From Nitrosomonas sp. HPC101 (GTDB lineage Bacteria > Pseudomonadota > Gammaproteobacteria > Burkholderiales > Nitrosomonadaceae): a stretch of DNA of 64,000 bases. The stretch's first letter is position 1; each line of letters begins with the position of its first letter. Below, piece by piece: positions 21,186 to 30,474 of the stretch. The stretch spans positions 62,001 to 126,000 of the forward strand of contig NZ_QRCC01000005.1 in the NCBI RefSeq assembly GCF_009833125.1, read 5' to 3'. A program made the translations under genes and the position numbers. Under the pieces are notes generated by a model. It did no database searches. It was not told where the DNA came from and worked only from the letters and a program-made list of their open reading frames with translations.

Positions 21186-22295
21186 ATGAACCTGGAATCA
21201 CTCCTAAACCAGTTGAATAACCATCAGAATGATCTGGCTATCAGCATCCTGCTGCCTACTCACCGGACTTTCCCGGATAACAAACAGGATGCAATCGCTC
21301 TGAAAAATCTGATCAAGGAAGCCGAGGATCGCTTAAATACCCAGCTGGACAAGCGTGAGGTTGAAGTGATGATCGATGCAATTCATAAAAAAATTGATGC
21401 GCTTGATCATAATTACAATCTTGACAGCTTGGGTATTTTTGCTAATCGTCACGGTGTGACGGCTGCACGTTTTCCGTTTGCAGTCGGGGAGCAACGGGTA
21501 ATCATCGATGATACCTTTGCTGTGCGCGATCTCGTGCGGGCAATCAATGATGCAGTTCATTATCATGTGCTGGTGATTTCGCGGACGTCTGCCCGCCTGA
21601 TTGAAGCGTTTAATGATCGTCCGATCCATGAATTTGATTCAAAAACTGTCTTGAGAACAGGCAGTTTTCCGGCAGAAAATCCGTTTCTGTTTGCTGCGAA
21701 AGGATTGGATCGTGCTCAGATTCCTAATGACGCAGGCAATCTTAAGGAATTTTTTAATCGCGTGGATAAAAGTCTGCAAGAGATTCAGAACAACCCTGAA
21801 AATAAGCGTTTGCCGGTCATCGTAGTGGGGGATTCGCGTAATGTTGCTTTTTTTAAGGAAGTCTGTGATCAACCGACTGATATTGTCGGAGCGGTCACCA
21901 CTGTGCCTGATTTAAAGATAGCTGCTGAGAAACTTATTCCGGAAGTACAAACCGTATTGACTGAATATCGTCTCAACCGAGCTAAAACTGCCTTGCAGCA
22001 TCTTGCTCAGGCGCGTAATGCACATCAGTTACTGACAGACTTCTCCATGATTCTTCGGGCGATTATTGAAGGCAATGCGGCGCGCTTGTTCGTGCGCCAG
22101 GGTTATATTCAACCCGGTGTCATTGATTTCGACCAGAAAATCGTTACTGTTCACGATGCTGCTGCAACTGATGTGACAGATGACGTAGTGGATACATTTA
22201 TCGAGCTGGTCATGCAGCAGGGCGGGGAGATCTGTTTCTTGTCAGCTGAGCAACTGGGAGAGGAGAAGCCGCTCAGTTTGCAGACAAGATATTGA
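21186..22295 (+). CDS. bacterial eRF1-like (baeRF) protein, possible ribosome-hibernation factor
   Basis: 369 residues. The N-terminus (LAISILLPTHRTFPDNKQDA, then LKNLIKEAEDRL) is typical of baeRF-type proteins, distant homologues of archaeal/eukaryotic release factor 1 and Pelota. The middle (YHVLVISRTSARLIEAFND) and the C-terminal L7Ae/eRF1 domain-3-like part (IIEGNAARLFVRQGYIQPG) follow that plan. I see no NIKS or GGQ motif, so peptide release is not expected. The family includes Balon, which occupies the ribosomal A site in cold-stressed Psychrobacter; whether this protein belongs to that subgroup is an inference. A strong AAGGA site precedes the ATG. The next gene follows by 26 bp. Confidence 0.75.
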   Translation: MNLESLLNQLNNHQNDLAISILLPTHRTFPDNKQDAIALKNLIKEAEDRLNTQLDKREVEVMIDAIHKKIDALDHNYNLDSLGIFANRHGVTAARFPFAVGEQRVIIDDTFAVRDLVRAINDAVHYHVLVISRTSARLIEAFNDRPIHEFDSKTVLRTGSFPAENPFLFAAKGLDRAQIPNDAGNLKEFFNRVDKSLQEIQNNPENKRLPVIVVGDSRNVAFFKEVCDQPTDIVGAVTTVPDLKIAAEKLIPEVQTVLTEYRLNRAKTALQHLAQARNAHQLLTDFSMILRAIIEGNAARLFVRQGYIQPGVIDFDQKIVTVHDAAATDVTDDVVDTFIELVMQQGGEICFLSAEQLGEEKPLSLQTRY

Positions 22296-22321
22296 GTAGT
22301 TTTCCGGCTGAAAGGAGTGCC

Positions 22322-23686
22322 ATGATTCTGACCCGGAATCCTGCAACCGGAGCAATACTGCGAACTTATACGCAATATTCCGAAACGGTGGCTTTCAGTG
22401 CGCTGGAACATGCGCATGCAGCGTATCTTGCATGGCAGCAGACATCCCTGGCTGATCGGATGGAGTGCTTGCTGAGGCTGGCAGAAGTACTGCGTCAGAA
22501 ATCTGAGCAATATGCCCGGTTGATGTCGGAAGAAACGGGTAAAACCATCCGCGCTGCACGGGCAGAAATCGAAAAATGTGCCTGGACTTGTGAGGTGTAT
22601 GCAACTCATGCTGCAGCTTGGTTGGCGGAGGAAGAAGTTGCAGCAGACGGCCGAAAGCATCGCGTCGTCATTGAGCCGCTGGGGGTTATCCTGGCGATCA
22701 TGCCCTGGAATTTTCCGTTCTGGCAGGTCATCCGTTTTCTGGTTCCGACATTGCTGGCAGGCAATGGTGCCTTGTTGAAACATGCCGCCAATGTTACGGG
22801 ATCTGCCTTGAATATTCAGGAGGCAGTGAATGAAGCAGGATTCCCACAAGACTTGTTCAGTACGATTCTTGTTTCCCATGAGCTGGTTGAGCAGATCATT
22901 GCTCATCCTTTGTGCCAAGGTGTTTCACTGACCGGCAGCGCTGAAGCAGGCAGGATTATTGCTGCTACAGCTGGTAGATACTTGAAGAAAACCGTACTGG
23001 AGCTGGGGGGTTCCGACCCCTTGATTGTGCTGGCGGATGCAGATACTGCTGCGGCAGCAAAAGCTGCGGTGACAGGACGATTCCAGAATAACGGACAGAG
23101 TTGCATTGCTGCCAAGCGCTTGATTGTGCTGCAGGAGGTTCAGGAGGCATTTATTGCCGCATTATTGGTTGAAGTTGCAAAACTGGTGGTAGGTGAGCCG
23201 CTCGACGAAAAAACGGACATTGGCCCATTGGTAAATGAACAGGCTGCAGAAAAAATGGAGCGGTTTGTAGCGGATGCTGTTGCAAAAGGTGCGGTGATAC
23301 GAACGGGCGGGAAACGCCATGGCACCTATTTTGACCCGACTGTGCTGACCCATGTGACGCCGGATATGGCAGTGTTCACTGAGGAAGTATTCGGCCCGGT
23401 AGCACCGGTGATTGTTGCTCGCACCGAGGATGAAGCGGTTGCACTGGCTAACAGCACTCGCTTTGGCCTGGGAGCAAGTGTGTGGAGTCGTGATCTGACG
23501 CATGGTGAGCAGATCGCGCGGAAACTGGACGCGGGAGCCGTGTTTGTCAATGGCCTTACCAAATCGGATCCGCGCATGCCTTTTGGTGGTATCAAAGCAA
23601 GCGGCCTGGGTCGAGAGCTTTCCAGGTGGGGGCTGAGAGAATTTGCCAATATCAAGACTATCAATGTTTATGATAATTTGGGGTAA
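22322..23686 (+). CDS. NAD(P)-dependent aldehyde dehydrogenase, succinate-semialdehyde type
   Basis: 454 residues from the ATG at 22322, chosen because AAAGGAG precedes it by five bases; an in-frame upstream ATG at 22292 overlaps the previous gene and lacks a site. Motifs: PWNFPFWQVIRFLVPTLLAG (cofactor loop), the general base Glu in VLELGGSDP, and the catalytic Cys in FQNNGQSCIAAKR, a variant typical of GabD1/Sad-like succinate-semialdehyde dehydrogenases. The C-terminus (MPFGGIKASGLGRELSRWG) is also typical. It would oxidise succinic semialdehyde or a similar aldehyde to the acid. It lies between the eRF1-like gene and the TPR gene in a tight run. Confidence 0.88.
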   Translation: MILTRNPATGAILRTYTQYSETVAFSALEHAHAAYLAWQQTSLADRMECLLRLAEVLRQKSEQYARLMSEETGKTIRAARAEIEKCAWTCEVYATHAAAWLAEEEVAADGRKHRVVIEPLGVILAIMPWNFPFWQVIRFLVPTLLAGNGALLKHAANVTGSALNIQEAVNEAGFPQDLFSTILVSHELVEQIIAHPLCQGVSLTGSAEAGRIIAATAGRYLKKTVLELGGSDPLIVLADADTAAAAKAAVTGRFQNNGQSCIAAKRLIVLQEVQEAFIAALLVEVAKLVVGEPLDEKTDIGPLVNEQAAEKMERFVADAVAKGAVIRTGGKRHGTYFDPTVLTHVTPDMAVFTEEVFGPVAPVIVARTEDEAVALANSTRFGLGASVWSRDLTHGEQIARKLDAGAVFVNGLTKSDPRMPFGGIKASGLGRELSRWGLREFANIKTINVYDNLG

Positions 23687-23708
23687 AAACTGCTAAGGAG
23701 AGGTTCGC

Positions 23709-25430
23709 ATGCTTGTTTCAAAATTTATAGTGGCCGGCTGCATGTTGACGCTGGCAATTACAGAGATTCCCTGTTCATTTGCCCATACTGATCATGGCAG
23801 CAATGAAATACCTGCCATGACCAGCGGCGAATCTGCCAGGACGGCGACGGATGAATCATTGGCGGATGAACGACAAGCCTCGGCGCTGCTGAATCTCGGC
23901 ACGCATACGTTTCCTGTCAGCACAAAAAACGGATTGGCCCAGCAGTTTATCAATCAGGGGATCAATCTTGCCTATGGTTTTAATCATGCCGAAGCCGGCC
24001 GTGCATTCAAGGAAGCTGCCCGGCTGGATCCTGCACTGGCAATGGCGTATTGGGGGCAGGCGCTGGTGCTTGGCCCCAATATCAATGCAGTAATGGATGC
24101 AGGTGAAGAGCCGCAGGCGGTTAAGCTGATTAATCAGGCAAAATTACACATGGTTACGGCGTCACCAAAAGAACAGGCACTGATACAGGCGCTTGAAAAA
24201 CGCTATTCAGGCATGGCTGGAGATCGCAAGATCAATGATAAAGCGTACGCGGATGCCATGCGCGAAGTTCATCACCGCTTTCCGGGCGATCCGGATATTG
24301 CCATGCTGTATGTGGAATCCACCATGAATCTTCGTCCCTGGGGTTATTGGATGCGTGATGGTTACCCGTATGCAGGCACAGATGAAATTGTAGCATTGAC
24401 CGAAGATATATTACGCCGCTACCCGAAGCACCCCGGCGCGTTGCATATGTATATCCACCTGATGGAGCCTACATCCAGTCCTGAGCGTGCCGAGCGGGCA
24501 GCAGATACGCTGCTGACACTGATGCCGCAAGCAGGGCATATGATTCACATGGCTTCGCATATCTATCAGCGTGTGGGCCGTTATGCAGATGCCATGAAAA
24601 GCAACCAGATGGCAATCAGGGCTGACGAGGAATATATCGCGCAGTTTAAGGCGCAGGGGCTGTACCCGATGGCGTATTATCCACACAATATTCATTTTCT
24701 CTGGTTTGCTGCCTCAGCCAGCGGTCGGTATGCGCTGGCACTCAACAGCGCACGCGAAGCTGCCAGTAAAGTAGATGATACGTTATTGAATCAGCTGCCT
24801 TTTACTGCAACTTTCCGCGTGTTGCCTTACTGGACGCTTGCCCGGTTTGGACAATGGCAAAGTGTACTCGCAGAGCCTGCACCGCCTGTTGATAATGCCT
24901 TTCTAAGAGGCAGCTGGCATTATGTACGCGGCCTTGCTCATGTGGCGGTCGGACAATTACAGCAGGCACGGGAAGAACTGGAGCAATTGCGTGAAACGAT
25001 CCAGGATCCTTCGCTTGGCCGCCCGCTGCTTTCTCAAAATACAGCATATGCCATATTGAGAATCGCACCTGAAGTACTGGCCGGCGAAATCGAGGCGGCT
25101 CACGGAAAATTTGAATCCGCTGTTAGCCATCTGGAACGGGCCGTCCGGCTTGAGGATGGTCTGGTTTATACGGAACCGGCTGAATGGCATTACCCGCCAC
25201 GTCTGGCACTGGGCGCGATCCTGCTGGAATCGGGCCGTCCGGATGAAGCAGAAACCGTGTACTGGGAAGATCTGCGGCGCAATCGTGACAATGGCTGGGC
25301 ACTGTTTGGCCTGCAGCAGGCGCTGCGTGCACAAAACAAGACAGCAGAAGCAGATATGATCGAGGCGCGCTTCAGGAAAGCCTGGGAACATGCAGATATT
25401 ACCCTTTCTGCCTCCCGTATGGGGCAATGA
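23709..25430 (+). CDS. exported TPR-repeat protein of unknown function
   Basis: 573 residues. A signal peptide (about 1-25) is followed by an exported helical-repeat protein. TPR-like helices are clear at FNHAEAGRAFKEAARLDPAL (about 98-117), and further repeats lie in the C-terminal third (LRGSWHYVRGLAHVAVGQLQ; LALGAILLESGRPDEAETVY). A His/Met-rich central piece (GALHMYIHLMEP, GHMIHMASHIYQRVG) is conserved in this family and could bind metal, though no enzyme is known. Good AAGGAGAGG site; 22 bp after the aldehyde dehydrogenase, so probably co-transcribed. Periplasmic location inferred from the signal. Confidence 0.8.
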   Translation: MLVSKFIVAGCMLTLAITEIPCSFAHTDHGSNEIPAMTSGESARTATDESLADERQASALLNLGTHTFPVSTKNGLAQQFINQGINLAYGFNHAEAGRAFKEAARLDPALAMAYWGQALVLGPNINAVMDAGEEPQAVKLINQAKLHMVTASPKEQALIQALEKRYSGMAGDRKINDKAYADAMREVHHRFPGDPDIAMLYVESTMNLRPWGYWMRDGYPYAGTDEIVALTEDILRRYPKHPGALHMYIHLMEPTSSPERAERAADTLLTLMPQAGHMIHMASHIYQRVGRYADAMKSNQMAIRADEEYIAQFKAQGLYPMAYYPHNIHFLWFAASASGRYALALNSAREAASKVDDTLLNQLPFTATFRVLPYWTLARFGQWQSVLAEPAPPVDNAFLRGSWHYVRGLAHVAVGQLQQAREELEQLRETIQDPSLGRPLLSQNTAYAILRIAPEVLAGEIEAAHGKFESAVSHLERAVRLEDGLVYTEPAEWHYPPRLALGAILLESGRPDEAETVYWEDLRRNRDNGWALFGLQQALRAQNKTAEADMIEARFRKAWEHADITLSASRMGQ

Positions 25431-25618
25431 AACAGGAGCGGATAACATTCCAGTTTTATCCTCGTGCCTGTCAGGCTGGCGATGATCAGGAAGCTGGAAA
25501 GTGAAGGTATTCTGCTGTCTGGTCTCGCCTTAATCGCCCTCTTTAACGGTGATCACCGTACAAGTGGCGTTATAATCTGCCTTTTTTGAAAAGGACGGAT
25601 CATTGTCCTGAGTAGCTT

Positions 25619-27736
25619 ATGTCTGTTAAACCCGAATTGTTTCAAAGAACGCCTGCTCTGAGCGGTGATGATGCTGCAGCCAAGCGTGAGGAGTTGCGCG
25701 CCTATTTTCATACGACGCTGGATCGGTATGAGCGATTGTTCGAGACCCTGCGTAGTAATGAAGCTTATTACATCAAACCCATTGCGCTGCGCCATCCCCT
25801 GATTTTTTATCTGGGCCATACCGCTACTTTTTTCATCAATAAATTGATTCTGGCGGGTGTGCTGACGGAACGTATTGATTCTAGGCTGGAATCCATCTTT
25901 GCTGTGGGGGTGGATGAAATGAGCTGGGATGATCTGAATGCGACGCACTATGACTGGCCGACCGTTGAGGAGGTGATGGCTTATCGTCGTACTATGCGTG
26001 AGACAGTGGATGGCCTGATCAGCACGCTGCCACTGACTTTGCCGATTTCGTGGGAAAGCCCGTGGTGGGCGATTGTGATGGGGGTGGAGCATGAGCGTAT
26101 TCACCTGGAAACTTCTTCCGTGTTGATTCGTCAGCACAAGCTTGATCATGTACAGCCTCATCCTGCTTGGCAGTCCTGTCGCGGGAGCGGAAATGCACCG
26201 GAAAACGAGATGATCCCTGTGTCGGCTGGTAAGGTGATTTTGGGCAAGCGCAAAACCGACCCTGTGTATGGATGGGACAACGAGTATGGTCATCATGAGG
26301 CCGAATTGCCTGATTTTCAGGCCAGCCGCTATCTGGTAAGCAACCAGGAATTTCTCGATTTTGTCACCGCACACGGCTATGAAACGGATGATTACTGGGA
26401 GGAGGAAGGGCTGGCCTGGCGAAAATTCAGCAATGCTGCCCATCCGACGTTCTGGATCCGGCGCGAAGATCAATGGTGGCTGCGTCTGATGATGGAAGAA
26501 GTGCCTATGCCCTGGAACTGGCCGGTAGAGGTGAATTATCATGAGGCCAAAGCATTCTGCAACTGGCAGGCAAAAACAACCGGGCAGCCGGTACGTTTAC
26601 CCACTGAAGATGAATGGTACCGTTTGTACGATGTCGCCGGATTGGCCGAGGTATCCGGCGTTGAACGGGCACAGGGCAACATTCATCTTGATTACTATGC
26701 CTCCAGTTGTCCGGTAGATGAATTTCGGCAGGGCGAGTTTTTTGATGTGGTGGGCAATGTCTGGCAATGGACAGAAACGCCCATGCATCCATTTCCCGGT
26801 TTTGAGGTACATCCGCTATATGACGATTTCACGACGCCCACTTTTGATGATCGGCATAATCTCATCAAGGGAGGTTCATGGATTTCATGCGGAAATGAAT
26901 CCATCCACGCATCGCGCTATGCGTTCCGCAGGCACTTTTTTCAGCATGCCGGTTTTCGTTATGTGATTTCTGCCGTATCTGCTGCACACCACAGTTCACA
27001 CTACGAAACCGACCGATTATTGTCGGAGTATGCGGAATTTCACTACGGCGATACTTATTTCGATGTACCTAATTTTCCGGCGACACTGGCAAAACTGGCC
27101 ATTGCGGCAATGGGGGATCGTCCTGCACGTACTGCACTTGATCTGGGCTGTGCTTCCGGGCGGGCAACATTCGAGCTGGCGCAGCATTTCGATCATAGCA
27201 CCGGTGTTGATTTTTCCGCGCGCTTTATTAATCAGGGCGTGGCGTTGGCGGAACATGGCATTCTGCGTTATACCCTCGTGGATGAAGGAGAATTGGTTTC
27301 TTACCGGGAATGTACGCTTGCCGGATTGGGGCTGGAGGGCGTCAGACACAAGGTCGAATTTTTCCAGGGAGATGCCTGTAATCTTAAACCGATACTGACG
27401 GGATATGATTTGATCCTGGCAGCTAACCTGATTGATCGTTTGTATGAACCCGCCAGATTCCTGACAATGGTACATGAACGGCTTAATCAGGGAGGGTTGC
27501 TGCTGCTTGCTTCACCCTATACCTGGCTGGAGGAACACACCAAGCGAGCACATTGGATCGGTGGCTTCAAACGGGATGGTGAAAATTTCACTACACTGGA
27601 TGGCCTGAAAGAAATGCTCGGCAACCATTTTCAATTGCTTGGGGAGCCGCAGCAGGTACCGTTCGTGATCCGTGAAACCCGGCGCAAATTTCAGCATACG
27701 CTGTCGGAAGTGACTCTCTGGGAGAAGATTGCTTGA
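25619..27736 (+). CDS. ovoA: OvoA: 5-histidylcysteine sulfoxide synthase / 5-thiolhistidine N-methyltransferase
   Basis: 705 residues, the normal length of full OvoA. Three domains in order: DinB-like N-terminus with the iron-binding HxxxHxE in EHERIHLETSS (about residues 158-168); FGE/sulfatase-modifying-factor-like domain (ISAGKV-type start, RLPTEDEWYRLYDVAG, VVGNVWQWTETP, LIKGGSWISCGNESIHASRY; about 200-460); and a C-terminal SAM methyltransferase (ALDLGCASGRATFELAQHF, about 500-518). OvoA couples cysteine to histidine C5 with O2, and its methyltransferase makes the ovothiol N-methyl group. It overlaps ovoB by 4 bp. EgtB would lack the methyltransferase and be shorter. Confidence 0.93.
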   Translation: MSVKPELFQRTPALSGDDAAAKREELRAYFHTTLDRYERLFETLRSNEAYYIKPIALRHPLIFYLGHTATFFINKLILAGVLTERIDSRLESIFAVGVDEMSWDDLNATHYDWPTVEEVMAYRRTMRETVDGLISTLPLTLPISWESPWWAIVMGVEHERIHLETSSVLIRQHKLDHVQPHPAWQSCRGSGNAPENEMIPVSAGKVILGKRKTDPVYGWDNEYGHHEAELPDFQASRYLVSNQEFLDFVTAHGYETDDYWEEEGLAWRKFSNAAHPTFWIRREDQWWLRLMMEEVPMPWNWPVEVNYHEAKAFCNWQAKTTGQPVRLPTEDEWYRLYDVAGLAEVSGVERAQGNIHLDYYASSCPVDEFRQGEFFDVVGNVWQWTETPMHPFPGFEVHPLYDDFTTPTFDDRHNLIKGGSWISCGNESIHASRYAFRRHFFQHAGFRYVISAVSAAHHSSHYETDRLLSEYAEFHYGDTYFDVPNFPATLAKLAIAAMGDRPARTALDLGCASGRATFELAQHFDHSTGVDFSARFINQGVALAEHGILRYTLVDEGELVSYRECTLAGLGLEGVRHKVEFFQGDACNLKPILTGYDLILAANLIDRLYEPARFLTMVHERLNQGGLLLLASPYTWLEEHTKRAHWIGGFKRDGENFTTLDGLKEMLGNHFQLLGEPQQVPFVIRETRRKFQHTLSEVTLWEKIA

Positions 27737-28908
27737 GTAATGATTTCGATTGCGAAATTGATCGGAGCGGGACATACAGCACTAAATACGATGGTCGCGC
27801 GATAGCGTTCGGCCACCCGGACGTCATGCCGCTGTGGGTGGCCGATATGGATTTTGCTGCTCCGGCTGCTGTTACCGAAGCGTTGGCCAAACGTGCTGCT
27901 CACCCTGTTTATGGCTATACGCAACTGCCTGACAGTCTGTATGCTGCGCTGATTGACTGGTTGAAATCACGCCATGACTGGCAAATTGAGCGTGAATGGA
28001 TCGTTTTCTGTCCCGGTGTAGTACCCTCTCTGAGTACCACCCTCCTCGCACTGAGCGAGCCGGGTGAATCAGTTATTGTTCAGCCACCGGTGTACTACCC
28101 GTTCTTTTCGGTAGTCAAAAAAACCGGCAGAAGGCTGCTGAACAATGCGTTGCAACTGGAACAGGGGCGCTACGGCGTGAATTTTGCCGATTTGGCACAA
28201 CAGGCTGTCTCCGCGCGTATGCTGCTGTTTTGCTCACCCCATAATCCGGTTGGCCGAGTGTGGAGCAAGCCGGAGTTGGAAAGACTGCTGGATATTGCTG
28301 GACAACATCAGCTTATTATTATTTCTGACGAAATTCATGCCGATCTGATCTATCCGGATTATAAACATCACATATTGGCCCGCTTGGCAGATGCACCGGA
28401 AGCAGTTATCACGGCAGTGGCGCCCAGCAAAACGTTCAACATTCCGGGCCTTAACCTGTCCGCACTGATTGTTCCTGATCCGCAGTACCGGAGGGCCATC
28501 CGGAATCAACTGGAGAGGATGCATGTCAGTGCCGCCAACCCGTTCAGTGTGGTGGCGTTTGAAGCGGCTTATCATGCGGGTGGGGAGTGGCTGGATGCAC
28601 TGATGGCATATCTGGACACTTCACGCGAGATGGTTCGGCACTATCTGGCAGAGTATCTGCCACAAATTCAGCTGATTCCTTCGCAAGGTACCTATCTGTT
28701 GTGGCTCGATTGTCGTGGACTTGGTATGAACGATGATCAACTCAAACACTTTTTCATTTTTGAGGCCGGAATCGGCTTGAACGCTGGTATTACCTATGGC
28801 GAGGCGGGCAGCGGTTTCATGCGCATGAATATCGGAACCCCTCGCCGCCATATCAAACAAGCGCTGGATAATATTCGCAGCGCGCTTGAACGAAGAAGGG
28901 TTTCCTGA
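27733..28908 (+). CDS. ovoB: OvoB: PLP-dependent C-S lyase (PatB/MalY family)
   Basis: 391 residues, class I/II aminotransferase fold of the PatB/MalY cystathionine-lyase type. Motifs: LPLWVADMDF-type start, FCSPHNPVGRVWSKPEL, the Asp in IISDEIHADLIYP, and the PLP lysine in APSKTFNIPGLNLSALI. Start is TTG at 27733; its TTGA overlaps the ovoA stop, implying translational coupling. In ovothiol synthesis the lyase cleaves the histidylcysteine sulfoxide to 5-thiolhistidine, releasing pyruvate and ammonia. The position directly after ovoA makes this role far more likely than general cystathionine lysis, although the family is broad. Confidence 0.88.
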   Translation: MSNDFDCEIDRSGTYSTKYDGRAIAFGHPDVMPLWVADMDFAAPAAVTEALAKRAAHPVYGYTQLPDSLYAALIDWLKSRHDWQIEREWIVFCPGVVPSLSTTLLALSEPGESVIVQPPVYYPFFSVVKKTGRRLLNNALQLEQGRYGVNFADLAQQAVSARMLLFCSPHNPVGRVWSKPELERLLDIAGQHQLIIISDEIHADLIYPDYKHHILARLADAPEAVITAVAPSKTFNIPGLNLSALIVPDPQYRRAIRNQLERMHVSAANPFSVVAFEAAYHAGGEWLDALMAYLDTSREMVRHYLAEYLPQIQLIPSQGTYLLWLDCRGLGMNDDQLKHFFIFEAGIGLNAGITYGEAGSGFMRMNIGTPRRHIKQALDNIRSALERRRVS

Positions 28909-29005
28909 AAAGAAGTTGGTTCCCTGTGGCCTTGGGAAGAACTGGATGTTTTGTTGGAGATAATGTTGAATCTGTATTCTGCTTTTTCACTCTGGAATGC
29001 ACGCC

Positions 29006-30199
29006 ATGTCTCGTACACCCCGGCAAAAATCATTGTTTGATCCCGGTGATAGCAGCGAACTGACTGTCACCGATGTTCTGACACATACAAAACCGCAAAC
29101 CAGACAGCAGGCAGCCTTCCGGCACCTGGTGCGGCAAATTGACGCGCAACGTTCCCGGGTTGTAGAGTGGCATACCTACGGTGAACGCTACAATCAGCGT
29201 ATGAGCAGTGAATTGGTACCCTTGTTTACACGCCTGCGCGAAAAACGTATCGCCATACTGCATCTGCTGGATACGCAATTTCATCAGCGCAATGTCGTTC
29301 GTGGCAGGCAGCAGCGTGCTAAGTTACGCGACATCATTCTCAATCTGGCACACGATCTGTTACTTGAGCAGCATGATGAGGCAATCGTGGCGTTGCATGA
29401 CAAGTATAGCGACCTCAGCTATGACGATCAGGCCGAGCTTGACAAGGCAATCGCACAAGACATGATTGAAAACCTGTTTGGTGTACACTTGGACGATGAT
29501 TGTACGGGTGGCGGCATTGAGGAAATGCTTGCAAAGGCCATGCGTCAACAGCAGGAAGAAGCTGAAAACAAGGCTGAATCGGCTTCGCACCAACGTAAGA
29601 CGGCCAAACAAACTGCTGCTGAGGAGCAGCGTGCTGTGGGGAAAAAAGAGATTGGCCAGTCAATACGTGAAATCTATCGCAAACTGGCCAGCAGTCTGCA
29701 TCCCGATCGCGCAAGCACCAGTCTGGCAGTGGATGAAAAAACTGCTCTGATGCAGCGTGTTAACCAGGCTTATGATCGAGGCGATTTGTTTGGGCTGCTG
29801 AACATCCAGCTCGAAATTGAACAGATTGATGCCGACTATCTTACCAATCTGCCTGTCGAGCGCATTGAACACTATATCCAGGTGCTGCGTGAGCAACTGG
29901 CAGAACTCAAGGCTGAACTTACATCACTACTGACGCCCTATCGCTCGCTGGTACCGTATACACTGAAGATCAGACCGACTCATGTTGACAAAGCGATGGA
30001 TGCCGAAATCGCGCGAATGGAAATGGAGTTGCGGCAAGCCGATATTGATCTGGAAGCTTTTCGGGATGCTAAACAGCTCGCTATCTTTATCAAGCATTAT
30101 CAGATGAATGACGGGATCGATGAGTTCGATGAGCTGCAAATGCTGGATGATTTGATGGACAGATTTTCCGCGCCGCCTTCTCGTTACCACAAGCGCTGA
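29006..30199 (+). CDS. J-domain protein with long helical flanks, unknown role
   Basis: 397 residues from the ATG at 29006; an alternative ATG at 28997 has its purines too close. The J-like domain is internal (about residues 220-285) with the HPD motif in REIYRKLASSLHPDRAS; it is preceded by about 200 helical residues, including an acidic patch (VHLDDDCTGGG) and a Gln/Glu/Lys coiled coil, and followed by another helical, Leu/Glu-rich segment. No Gly/Phe linker, zinc fingers or membrane anchor are seen. A J domain would stimulate an Hsp70, here DnaK; the flanks presumably choose the client. It follows ovoB by about 100 bp in the same direction. Confidence 0.75.
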   Translation: MSRTPRQKSLFDPGDSSELTVTDVLTHTKPQTRQQAAFRHLVRQIDAQRSRVVEWHTYGERYNQRMSSELVPLFTRLREKRIAILHLLDTQFHQRNVVRGRQQRAKLRDIILNLAHDLLLEQHDEAIVALHDKYSDLSYDDQAELDKAIAQDMIENLFGVHLDDDCTGGGIEEMLAKAMRQQQEEAENKAESASHQRKTAKQTAAEEQRAVGKKEIGQSIREIYRKLASSLHPDRASTSLAVDEKTALMQRVNQAYDRGDLFGLLNIQLEIEQIDADYLTNLPVERIEHYIQVLREQLAELKAELTSLLTPYRSLVPYTLKIRPTHVDKAMDAEIARMEMELRQADIDLEAFRDAKQLAIFIKHYQMNDGIDEFDELQMLDDLMDRFSAPPSRYHKR

Positions 30200-30474
30200 A
30201 ATTAATCCGGATGCGTGAATACTGTAGTTATGCCACTTGGCGGATCGACTGGAAACGACTAGGATGGCAGAAGAAGTGCAATATGACGTCGGCAACAGTA
30301 TAAAAAGTCATCCCCTCATCCAGGCATTCCTTGGAATGTCTATGCCGTTTACGTGGCGCACGACAACGAGCACTATGGGTTACAAATTGTGGTGCGCTTT
30401 GATGGTGTAACGATGACAGAGCTGAATGACGAAGCGTCGGGGCAACTTGAGAATATATGGAAACAGGAGGTCGT

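Noticed and set aside
22151-22918. Minus-strand open frame of 255 codons
   Set aside because: Antisense to the aldehyde dehydrogenase and the end of the eRF1-like gene; Cys/His/Arg-rich without any domain.
25553-26542. Minus-strand open frame of 329 codons
   Set aside because: Antisense to ovoA, which is full length with all domains; the antisense product has no signature.
30260-30470. Possible small gene between the J-domain gene and the ARH-like gene
   Set aside because: Two short frames (one with HDNEHYGLQIVVRFDGVTM) have gene-like stretches but run into the ARH-like gene in the wrong frame; no family recognised. It may be a remnant.
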